Positions 24,901-36,900 of a stretch of 64,000 nucleotides of DNA are shown piece after piece. The stretch spans positions 19,668,753 to 19,732,752 of the forward strand of contig NC_068349.1 in the NCBI RefSeq assembly GCF_014633365.1. Direction: 5' to 3'. The position numbers were made by a program, and so were the translations under genes. The stretch comes from Diospyros lotus (lineage: Eukaryota > Streptophyta > Magnoliopsida > Ericales > Ebenaceae). The notes below the pieces were generated by a model. That model was not told the DNA's origin. It was given only the letters and a program-made list of their open reading frames with translations, and made no database searches. The first letter of the stretch is position 1. Each line of letters opens with the position of its first letter.

Positions 24901-27900
24901 CAGCCAACAAAAGGGAAAAGAAGTTGCTGAATTACTTGCAGGGAATCAAGAGATCATAACTGAAACTGCAGTCATCATTAAGGATGTTCTAGGTGATAAT
25001 CGAGGAGGTCCAAACCAAGAAATGATTGGGGAAGTCAATCAGAAAATAGTACTGATGGGAGCCAACAAGAAATTGGGAAACTTGGACATGAATTCGGCCA
25101 CAGTTGCTTTGCAACCAGCTCTGCAACAATGGAAAGAGCTAATACCTCGTCAGAATTGGCAGTTAAAAAATGAAGGATTATTGAAGGAAGAGGAAGCGGA
25201 GGATTTAGTTGATAAGCAAGCTATAAATCGTGTGGGAAAAGATGGAAAGGATGAAGTACATATGGTAGTCGCTGAGAAATCATTGGCAGGGATTAAAGTG
25301 GCCGCAGATCCTAATTCTAAGGCTCACAGACAACTTGTGACTGCGTATCCAAGGCAAGTCTATAGTTTCCCAATGTTGTATGTATAGGGTGTGGTGGATA
25401 TTGCTGAAACAGAGCGAGGCCACGGGATGAATGGGAATAGAGTAGAGGTTGCTATGGAGGTAGGTATGTCATCCTTCCTCATATTGAATGGGGGGATTGA
25501 ATGTAATTGGACAGCCATTGCGGGACTTGGGTGCATCGGACTTGAACTTAATAAAGTTTCTTCTGCTGGAGTCTTGCGCCAATTTAGTCTTGGAATTAAT
25601 CTTGAGAACCTACAAACGAAGAAAAAGAAGCCTAGAAGAAGAAAGAAGGAAAGAGGCATGACAGGGATTGAGAAAGCTGGAATTGGTTAATAACAGTGAC
25701 CAATTGTTGAAGTTCTTGGGGATAAGAACTCTCTCAAGGTGAGGGGAATTGTCATGATCCAAGATTCCATAGAAGGGCATTATAGTAATAGATTTAGCAA
25801 GTTGTTAGGAGATATTTCGTAATGCTGTTACAGCGCATGGATGCTGTTATTTTTGTTAGATGAAGCCTATAAAAAGTTGTTGGTAGGAGAAGAAAAAGGT
25901 GGTTGAATGAATGAAAATCTTATTTCTATCTCTCTCTCTCTCTCTTAATTCTCCTTTCCCTCTCCCATCTCTCCCTCTCGTTCTTCTTTCCCCTCTCTTC
26001 TGTTTCTTCCCCCTTCTTCTTCTGATTTCCCCCCCCTCATTCTTCTCATTTCCTCCCTCAAACTAGACAATTCTTGGTTCTAAACCTATCGGATCCTTTC
26101 GATTTCTGATCTAATCCTAGAGTAAACCCTAGAATCATGACAAACGTTGGTGATTATGTCTATTTACGCCTGCAACCATATAGACATCAATCGGTCGTTT
26201 TTTGTAGCTCCCTCAAACTATCCCCAAGATATTATGGACCATATAAAATCTTGGCTCAAATTGGTCCTGTAGCTTACTGCCTAGAGCTACCAGAAGGGTC
26301 CAGAATTCACGTCGTCTTTTGTGTCAGCTTGCTTAAAAGGTATATGGGATCTTCAATACCAATAATGCCTGAGCTACCACCGGTTGTGGATGATTCCACT
26401 TTGCAGCCCCAACCAGAAGTAGTGATTGATAGTCAAATAATCTAGAAGGGTCGTTACAGTCCGAAAGAAGAAATTATCGTAAAATGGATGGGTGCTCTTG
26501 CTGAGGATGCAACATGGGAAAATAAATGGAGGTTTCTGCGTTCATATCCAGATTTTCTCCCTTGAGGACAAGGACAAATTCAAAGGGGTGGAATGTTACG
26601 ACCATTGGGCATGCAAAGGACGCATAGGGTGGCTGGGATCAAGTCTCTTTAATTGGCAGTTTGTTATTTGACTTAAGTCAGAATAAATTAGTAGTTAGAA
26701 TAAATTAGAATAGTGGTGTTAAGAGTAGTGGTGGCATGTATTTTGCGGTTGTTATGCTTGTTGCTATTTCAGGTTGTTGTGTTTCTTATTTTCAAGTGAT
26801 ATTTTCCTATTTTCTAGTTTACTAGTGTACATGTCTATTTAAGAGACCTTATTGGTCTTGTACGGGGGAGTTGAGTGATGAAAATTATCTTCTCTCTCCT
26901 AATTATCTTCTCTTCTTCCTCTGTCTTCACAATTCTGAACCAAAATTACCTACCAGTGCATTTACAAAATTTATGATTTTATGATCTAAGGATCTCATTT
27001 TTTGGACTACCCCTTTAGGTATCCACATTTGCACTTCATTTCTCTTCCTAGGTTGGAGTCTCCACCTAGGTTGTTTCCATTCTCTCTTAGGTGTCTTGAA
27101 CCTTGGTTTGGGTCTTGAATTTTTCCTTGAGATTGTTGTGGCCAAAGTTTTCTCAATTGCATTCTTTTCTACTAATAACTTCTTGGTTTAAGATTTTTAT
27201 ATTTTATTTTCTTCTTGAATCTTGATTACATGATCATCTAATTTATTTTGACCTTTTTTCTTTGAATCTTGAGCTTCTTCTTCTAACTTCTTTATTACAC
27301 CTTTTAATTGTTCATTTTCTTCTTTATGAGATTTCTTAGTAGTTCTTAATTCTTTCTTAATAGATTGATATTCTTTGTATAGCTCTTTAAAGGCTTCTTG
27401 GAGTTCTTCAAACTCCATGTTTTCTTCTTCTTCCTCCTCTTCTAAAGCCATGAAGCACACATGTGCTTTTTCCTCATTGGATTGAGATGACTCGTTTGAG
27501 TCATCTCCATCCCATGTCGCAAAGGCATGTTTCTTTGGCTTTTTAAATCTTTTATTTTCTATTTTCTTTTCTTTCTTGTCTTTCTTTTCTTCCGAGCAAT
27601 CATATTGCAAGTGCCCAATCTTTTTACATTTATAACAAGTAGGATGCCCTTTCTTGCGCTCCTTGCCTTTCTTTTTCATAAGTCTTGCTAATGTTTTTGT
27701 AAGAAGAGCAGTTTCATCTTCTTCTTCTCCCTCACTAGATTCTGTCTCTTCATTCACTTTTAAGGGCAAGGAAACCCTTTATATCTTCATTCATTTTATT
27801 TAAAACCAGTTCATGAGTTAATAAGGTTCCTATGAGCTCTTCCATTGTTAACTCTTTGAGGTTTATTGCTTGGGATATTGCAGTCACTAAAGACTGCCAA

Positions 27901-30900
27901 TCTAAGGATAGAGATCTAAGTATTTTCTTAACTTCATTTACTTCCGAAATTATTTTTCCCAACATTTCAAGGTTATTTATAATCTTTTGGAACCTACCAT
28001 TCATTTGACTAATGTTTTCATTTTGAAGTAATTTAAACTCTTTGTATTGTGACATTAGTAAATTAATCTTTGTGTTTTTCACTTGATTGGTTCTTTCATA
28101 AATTACTTCTAGTTTTCTCCGTATTTCATGGGATGCAGAGGAAGCTGAAAGTTTTTCATATTCGCTAGGTAGAATAGAACAAAAAATTGTGTACTTGGCT
28201 TTATGGTCTATTTGGTGTTTTTTAATATCTTCTTCATTCCATTCTTCTTCTTTAAGTTTAGATGTAACAAAACCATCCCTAACTATCTTCCTCAAGTAAT
28301 AGTCAATTGAAAACAAATAAGATTCCATCCTCATCTTCCAATAGGCATAATTTGTGTCATCAAAGAATGGTGGTCTAGAAGGAGATGGTCCTTCAGTTAT
28401 AGCTCGATTAGTGAATAAGGCCATTTAGATCTCTTCTAAGTTGAAGTTTGAGATTAAGGATTCAACTATTTTTGGAAGCCCGCTTTGATACCAATTGTTG
28501 GTCCCTTAGGAAATGGTCACCGGGGGGGGTGTGAATTGAGTGATTACAATTATTACTGAAATTTTAGAGAAAACTCTTTAAGGATGATTTTATAAGAAAA
28601 ATGTTTACACAAGTATGTATATATGAGATTGTTTGATAATTGAATAAGTTATGCCACAATATAAACAAGCAATGAAAGAATGAGGCAATACATGATATAT
28701 AATGGTTCAGTGTATTACACACACCTACTCCACTCTCCTAAGGTCTAACTACCCTCGGGGTTCCACTAAATCCATTCACACCATGGTTTTCATCTTAGCT
28801 CACTTTGGAAACTAATACACACCTAGATTTTGAGAGTTCTAGGCAACCAAAACAATCCACAACAATGAATTTAAATGAATACAAATCCTTGTCCACACTT
28901 GGACACAAATAAATCAGCAATTGATGAACGAAAGTACATGGCAATGAAATAACAAATTAAATGGTGGACCTCAGTTCAATGGAGAGAAATGGATTAGACT
29001 TGAGAAGCCTTCTTCACCCTTTCCCTTGTGACTCTTAGATGGATTGGCAATGAAGCTTGAGAGCCTTGGATTGCTTGGAATTTGTTAGAGAGCTTTTTGA
29101 GAGCTGGGGATCACTTAAAATATTCAGGAGAGCAAAACTTATTCTTCATTTCGAGCTCCACATATTTATAGGAAAATTTGGATGACCTACATAACATTAA
29201 AAAATCTAACCGTTGGACTCTGGCAGTCGACTGTCCTACAACTATAGTTGATTGTCACTTGAACTGGAGTCGACTTCCAGGGAGTGGGAGTCAACTACCA
29301 CTAAGCGGGAGTCGACTATCCAAGAGAACCTCTCGACTATGTCGATTCTGCATAACAAGCTCTCGGTTATGTTGACTTTGGATTTGCCATAGTCGATTGG
29401 CACATCAGGAGTTGATTGTCCATTGTGGAAAATATTATTCATCTTTGAAGAAGCTAAGTTCTGCAAACGCTCCTTTTCTCTTTCTCGTGCCCTAGATCTC
29501 TCTAGCCCTAACCATCTTTACATGGTATCAGAGCCTGCGACTTGCGTCAATGGCCTCGAATCTTGATTAGAATTCTTCTTCTTCACTTTTGATACCTTCT
29601 TCCACCTCGTTATCCTCAGCTTCGTAGTTCGATTTCTCGTCTGTGGCGAAGGCATTTAGCTTTGTACCAATCAAGCTAGACTCGAGTAACTATATCTTTT
29701 GGAAAGCACATATTCTCGCTACAATCTGTGCTTTCGACTTGTTGCCCTTTTTGAATAAATCGCCTCCTCCTAAATATGTATCGAATCTGGCCGATGATGG
29801 TGAAGCTCTAGTGGTTAGTGTGGGTTATATGAATTGGATGCGATCAGACTAATTGTTACTCGGCTGGTTGTTCTCTACCATTGACAAGAAGGTGCTTGCG
29901 TAGGTGATTCAATGTGAATCATTTGCTGAGGTATGGTCTGCTCTTGAGAGCTTGTATTCTTGTCAAACCATAGGAAAGTCTTTCCAATTAAAGCAACAAC
30001 TAAGGTCTGTTAAAAAGGATTTTATGTCTATTAATGATTACATTATGAAAATTAAGACAATTGGCCATTCTTTGGCTACTATTGGTGAATCTTTGAGTGA
30101 TAAGGATCTATTACTTGCAATTCTAAATGGATTAGATCATGAGTATGAGACGGTTGTAAGCTTGATCACCTATCAAATGGATGAAATAGACTTAGAAAAA
30201 GTGCATTATTTATTGCTGATGCATTAGTAGCGATTACACTCTAAAAATACTGCAGTCTATGGTGAATTTTGAATCTGTTATACATGTTCTTGTTAATGTA
30301 AATATGACTTCTATTGCATCACACAATGGTAACAATACTAGAGGAGGTTTTGTACAAAGAGGAGGAGGATATAGGGGTGGAAGAGGTCGTGGTAGGGCAT
30401 CAAATAGACGAATCTATTGTCAATTATGTGGAAAACCAGGGCACTTTGTTGATAAATGCTATCATAGGTTTGACAGAAATTTCCAAATGAATACTACTGG
30501 TGGTTAGAATTTTCAGAATTCTTTTCAGAATTCTCAGAATTTTCAGAGGTTTCCAGCTGCTGATTCTAGGGCATATGTAGCTACATTTATTGATTCTAAT
30601 GAGCCCTACATGATTGATATAGGTTCTTCACAAGGAGTCACCTCGTATGGCCATTTTTCTCAGCCTTCAGAAAATTTGTCTCCCTCACCGTTGCCTGATC
30701 ATTCATGGTTTGTGGATTCTGGAGCCACAAACCATATTACTTCAAATCTCAACAACTTGTCATTGCATGCACCTTACAATGGAGGAGACAAGGTTGCTGT
30801 TGGTAATGGTAAGTGTTATAATTGAGAGCACTGGTAGCCTTTAAACCCTCCAAGAAATCGATCAAACACCTCTCCAAACACTCACAACTCACCGGCTAAC

Positions 30901-33900
30901 ACACCACAACACAAACAAATAATAAAGAACAGAATTTAAACAAGAATAGAACAAGAAAGAAACATTCAAACCATATAAGAAGACAACCTTTTATGCTGGT
31001 TCATGTCAATTGAATTGGCACTACATCCAGCCTTGAAACCACCATCGAGAAGCCTTCTTTATTTGATGAAAACAGTACAAAACTTCCCTCTTCTCTCTCA
31101 CGATACAAGCCTTCCAAGAATGAATAAGCCTATTCTAATTCACAGCTTTCTCACTCTCTAGGCTCTTGCAAAACATAAGAGAACATGCGGTTTTTTTTCC
31201 CTCTGCCCCCTGCCCTATTTATAGAGAATAGGGTGATATTTCCTATGGTCGGTTATGATATTACCAGTTTTGCCCTCCATTAATAACTAATTATTACAAG
31301 AAAGCCACCCGCCTATCAACTACTGAAAACCGCATACAAAACTGCTTATTTAACCTATCACTAACTCTAGACAATTTTTAACAAATCTCCACCATTGTCT
31401 CGAGTGTGATACCTTCCATCTTCATCTATTAAAAAACTTTTGGCTTGCTCTTCCTTTGGTTTCCCGCATGATAACCTGATCATCAAATCAATCAACAAAC
31501 ATTAAGAAAATCTAAAACAATGCTGTAAATTTCACCAATGGATCACCTAGGACAATATTTTCAGCTGCACTTAACTAAACCTGCAACTCTCATTAAAATT
31601 ATCTACCTCCTCAAGAGTCTTCCTAATGAATATATTCCTAACATCAATATGATTGGTTTCTACATGGTGTCTACATACACTCCACCATAAACCAAATCCA
31701 TACTCAATGATACTCATAAATCCCAAAGTGTCCAAACTTTTTATACAGCATCACAACACTAGTGTACCCCACCCGGATAGACCTTATCACTGCTAGACTT
31801 ACTCCTAGCTCCCATATCCGGTCTTTTTGGATTTACCACTGTCTTTCCTCCTTATGTTTGCTTCAAAATCAAAAAGGACTGCTCTATCTACTACCAGTCT
31901 ACCAAGATATGCTTGAGACTAGGGTAACCTAGGCTGCCATAAGCTGTTCAAACGCTATTCCAATCTCTATGCCTTAGTATTTCCCAGCTTATCCTTCCTC
32001 CCACACTCTCAAACACTGATCTAAACACTCAGCTACACTTTGAGAGTTCTATTTTGGAGAAAATACCAATGAAGCTGCCTATCAATATACTAAGCATACC
32101 ACTGGAATATTCACAGCTTATCTATGCACTCAATTTTAACCCTACCCTTTTGGACTCTTCCAATCTTATATCTTACCTAAGGAACTACTATCATACCTCA
32201 TACCTAGAGAGACCTTCTAAGCAACCAATCCTTGCTTACCTTTCCCTCTAGCCTCTTATCCCTTGGCTACACTATAAGATCACTTTTCCCTTAGATTCCA
32301 CATGGATAATGGCTGTTAGTGATACCTATTTGATCCAAATTAAGCCTTCACGTGCTGCTTTAATCAATGGCCATTTGTCTAGCATTTTTCCTAAACTTTT
32401 CCCCATTTCCAGCACCTTCCTTAGTTCTCAAATAGACACTTCACAGCACTCCACCCCTTTAACCTAAGGGATCTTTCATCTAAGTCCAACATTCTCCCCA
32501 AATTTACATGGCTCCATGCCATTCATTTGGACAAGAGTGCATCACCTCTTCTTATACAAGAGGTTCTATTTTCCAGCCTGCTCCTTAGCACTCAAAACTT
32601 GAGCCTAAGCGTCCTTCAAACCCAACATTCCATACCTCACTAGTAGATTACTTGTGGTTCTTTCTTTTACCCATCCTAGGCAACACTAGACCTTCTATTC
32701 CTTTGCTCATTATCTACAAGATGATTCTCCTTCCCTTTCCTTGCTTAATCCAGATTTTGATCAACATGGGCTACATCATACAAGACACCACTTGCACACA
32801 CCATTTCCCCTCACCGATCACAAGGACCCTCAATGCAAGAGCCAAAGCTATACTAACTTCCTCTCTCTCACAATCTAGCCCAGGCTTACACAATGAATAT
32901 GACCAATTTTTTTTTCAGATTTCCCTATTGCTATCCCCTGGTTCATAGGTTAGTTTAGGACATTCCCAAAGGTTTCTCCTTGCTGTTTTCTTTACACAGC
33001 ATCCCAAATTTCATCCCTTGCCCTTAGCATCAGCTAATTTCATGTCCTATTGGTAGAGTTTTCCCACATAGGTAAGAACCCTAGCTTTTGAAGACCTAGG
33101 CATATCTATTCCACAACTCTACTCCAGCTAACTTTTCATCCCGGAAGCAATTTCCGGCAAGCTCATACTCAATTCCAGCAAGCTCATATACGCTTGGGAA
33201 TTCCTTAGGGACATACTATCATCACTAGGTTCACTTCACCTAGCTCCACCATGAAACAAGGCCTAGGTAGGTCCCCCTAGATCCTAGAAGCTAATCTCTA
33301 ATGGGATTTACTGATTTTGGAGACTTCTACATTTGGAGATCTAGACAAAACTACATGGCCATTATTCCTATACACCTGCAAATTTTCCCCTCCCCTACTA
33401 TCCCTAGCCTTAGATACCTTTCCTAGTTCTTGCTCACCATTGTGAGCTTTCCTCAAGAAATGACCTAACCTAACTTATCATAGGCTATCCTTAGTGGCTG
33501 CAGCTTATCCACAAGACCTGCAAGCATGCACCACATATCCTCTATTCTTGAGGGTTGCTTCCATCTCTCTAAGAGATCCTAGCAACTCTCAGGACTTCAA
33601 TTCTCACTGTCTAATTATTCCTAAGGACATTAGGCTTTTTATTAAAAAAATAGGGACATATTTTACAGATTCTAATAATCTGGAACAGCTCCACCATGCA
33701 TCCTAATTTCTCCCATCTCCAATTTCCTTGACCTTAGTTGTTGCCTAGACAAACCATTTCCCCTCCACCATGTCTCTATGGGTAAAAACCCTTTTCCTAT
33801 GAGATTTACACCCTAACCCTAGGACCTATGCTATTTTTACTGCATACCTAGAAAGACTATAGGACATCTGCACTCTCAGCCAAAACCACACATGGTGTTT

Positions 33901-36900
33901 GAACATTCGAGGCTGGTTCTTTCTTGGGATTCTTTCTTCCTATTTGGGCAATTCTTCTTCATATGCCCTTCTTCATGGCAATGAAAGCATTTAATCACTT
34001 TCTTGTCACTCCTAGACTTAGACCGAGACCTACCTTTAAAACTAGGGTTTCCTTTTTTTGTTCTAAAGTTCACTGCAAAAGCTTCTATGGCAGATTTCTG
34101 GGACTCTACTTTGTGTTGCAAATCCTTAGAATTCAAAGCTCCTATCACATCATCTAGGGTCAGCTAATCTCTTACATGTTTCAAGATATCCACAAAGGTC
34201 TCATAGGACTTAGGAAGAGAGTGCAATAAGACCAAAGCCTTATCCTTATCTTCATACTTAATATTTATATTCTCAAGATCCAAACACAGTTTATTAAAAT
34301 TGTCCATATGATCTTGCAACCTTTGATTTTCACTCATCTTGAAAGAAAAGAATTTTGTTTTCAAGAACAGCCGGTTGGAGAGGGTTTTAGTCATATAAAG
34401 TGCATCTAACCTATTCCAAAGCTCCTCCGCGATTGACATCTTTGACACCTCTCGCAAGACTGTCTCCTAGGCTTAGAATAAGGGTGTTAAGGCTCTTTTG
34501 CTGGTTTCTTTTCTCCTATCCCTGATTTCCTTTTTCTGGACTTCAGTTAGGGTTTTAGGCATAGGCTTTTCAGCCTTTAAAGCTTCCTCCAGTCCAAGAT
34601 TTCCCAAAAGGGCCCTCATCTTCATCTTCCATAGGCCAAAATCATTTTGGCCATCAAATTTCTCAACATCATACCGTGCGGCAGAGGCTATAGAAGCCGT
34701 TTCTGCGGGTATGTGATGAAATTCTAAGTTCTTGATGGTTCTTGATGAGAGGCCCGGCTCTGATACCAATTTGTTATAATTGGGAGCACTGGCAGCCTTT
34801 AAACCCTCCAAGAAATCGATCAAACACCCCTCCGAACACTCACAACTCATCGACCAACACAAACAAATAATAAAGAATATAATTTAAACAAGAACAAAAC
34901 AAGAAAGAAACATTCAAACCATATAAGAAGACAACCTTTTATCCTGATTCATGCCAATTGAATTAGCATTACATCCAGCCTTGAAACCACCACCGAGAAG
35001 CCTTCTTTATTTGATGAAAACAATACAAAACTTCCCTCTTCTCTCTCTCACGATACAAGCCTTCCAAGAATGAATAAGCTTATTCTAATTCACAGCTTTC
35101 TCACTCTCTAGGCTCTCGCAAAAACAGAAGAGAACATGCGTTTTTTTATCTCTCTGCCCCCCTGCCCTATTTGTAGAGAATAAGGTGATATTTCCTAGGG
35201 TCGGTTATGATATTACTAGTTTTGGACTCCATTAATAACTAATTATTACAAGAAAGCCACCTGCCTATCAACTATTGAAAACCGCATACAAAACTGCTTA
35301 TTTAACCTATCACTAATTCTAGGCAATCTTTAACAGTAAGCAATTGTCTATATCTAATGTTGGTCTTGGACACCTATATACTCACACTAAACCTTTTTTA
35401 GTTATTACTTAGAGTTCTTCATGTTCCTCATATGAAGAAAAGTTTAATCAATGTATCACAACTTACTAATGATCATAATGTGATTATTGAATTTCATTCC
35501 AATGTGTGTTTGATTAAGGACAAGAATACAGGGCTTGTGCTACTTCGAGGACAACTTAGGGATGGTCTTTATCAACTGGTTCCTGTTTTTGGCCAAGCTA
35601 CCAGCATCCCTGAGCACTTTGTAAAGTCCACTCGTCCAGTGTCTTTTACTGCTACTTCATCTTCTATGAATAAATGTACTGATTTTTCTTTTGATTGTTG
35701 TAAAATACAATTTCCATTTAGTCATGGACTGTCTCCTAATGTTTGTTTAGCTCAATACAATAAGACATGCCAGCAGTGGCATGCTCGGTTGGGTCATCCT
35801 ACATACAATGTATTGAAATTGGTTCTTAATAAAATTCGAATTCCATGTTCTTCTTCAGCTCTTTCATTATGTGATTCTTGTAAACTTAGTAAACATCATC
35901 AACTTCCGTTTGTTTCTCATAATATTACAACAAAGAGACCATTAGAGTTGATATATTATGATGTTTGGGGTCCTTCCCCTACTATTTTTGTTAAAAGATT
36001 TAGATATTATATTATCTTTGTTGATGCTTATTCAAGGTTCACATGGCTATATCCATTGAAATTAAAATCAGATGCTTTACCTATCTTTATCAGTTTTCAT
36101 AAACTTGTTGAAAATCAACACCAAACCAAGCTTAAAGCAATCCAAATCGATAATGGGGGGGGGGGGGGGGGGGGGATTTTGAGCTTTTTTACCTCATCTA
36201 CAAAGTCATGGAATACAACCTAGGTTTTCATGCCTTTATACTCACCAACAAAATGGTGTAGCGGAAAGGAAACATAGGCATGTAGCTGAGATGGGTCTTA
36301 CGTTGCTTGTTCATGCTCACATGCCATTAAAATTATGGGAAGAGGCCTTTCAAATTGCAACTTTTATTATTAACATGCTACATTCCTCTTCATTATAGTT
36401 TCGTACCCCTTTTGAGCTTCTCTATAATAAAACACCAAATTAGCTATTGTTACAACCTTTTGGATGTGCTTGCTTTCCTTACTTGAGACCTTATAACAAG
36501 TATAAGTTTGATTTTCACACCCTCAAGTGTATATTTCTTGGATATAGCCATACTCAAGGAGGTTACATTTGTTTGCATCCTTCTGGAAAAATCTATGTCT
36601 CTAGGCATGTAAGTTTCAACCCGGATGAATTTCCTTTCCAGGTTCTTTTCTCTTCTTTGTCCTCTACTTGATCTATATCCAGTTCAAATAGTTCTTCTAC
36701 TTTGGTTTTTCAGTCTCTTCCTTCTTTTTCTTCTTCCACTGTTTCTCGTCCTCGGGTAGCACAGTCTTCTATTTCTCCTGAGTTTGCACACACTTTTGCA
36801 AGGTCTGATAATTCCTCATCTCAACCGTTATCTTTTGCCTCATCTCAGCCTGTACAATTTTTTCCTCCCAGCACATCAGTTTCTATTCCTAAGTACAAAA

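Larger units (their letters stand above)
22385..26142 (+). mobile_element. Element E: pol-less, gypsy-type LTR retrotransposon (non-autonomous)
   Basis: Direct LTRs 22385-22780 and 25750-26142 (TGTCATGA(C/T)CCAAGATTCC ... ATCATGACA), with an AATGGTATCAGAGCC primer site at 22781 and a purine tract AGGTGAGGGGAAT before the right LTR. Excision restores gypsy D integrase ([16 protein letters not shown]); the TSD is imperfect (only AAC shared). The 2.97-kb internal region has no gag zinc knuckle, protease, RT or integrase that I can recognise. It carries two unfamiliar ORFs and short tandem repeats. It therefore looks like a LARD-type element that would need help in trans. Confidence 0.8.
20679..26929 (+). 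mobile_element. Gypsy D (chromovirus-like) 3' part with 3' LTR
   Basis: Begins in the RT-RNase H connection ([18 protein letters not shown]) and continues through RNase H, integrase, a chromodomain-like tail and a 3' LTR. It is interrupted by element E at 22385-26142. 5' LTR, gag, protease and most of RT are missing, replaced by copia C sequence. The 3' LTR starts TGTTACGACC at 26593 after a purine tract (CAAAGGGGTGGAA). Its right end is set near CTTCACA (about 26929), where Sirevirus-like gag sequence begins. Confidence 0.8.
30814..35335 (-). mobile_element. Copia H: gag-only, non-autonomous relative of copia K, TSD GTAAG
   Basis: LTRs 30814-31383 and 34772-35335 (TGTTATAATTG ... TTTAACA) are flanked by GTAAG at 30809-30813 and 35336-35340. 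On the minus strand ATTGGTATCAGAGCCGGG follows the 5' LTR (the right one). Gag is present but broken. Of pol only a short RNase H remnant is seen near 31675-31590. The remaining roughly 2.2 kb is unrecognised. LTRs and gag resemble those of the intact copia K. Confidence 0.87.

Noticed and set aside
22380..26147. A perfect 5-bp TSD for element E
   Set aside because: The flanks are TCAAC and AACGT; only AAC can be shared, so the insertion is supported by ORF continuity and LTRs, not by a clean TSD.
32054..33706. Several short plus-strand ORFs in the copia H filler
   Set aside because: Short, without known motifs, and without conserved neighbours; frames of this length are expected by chance.
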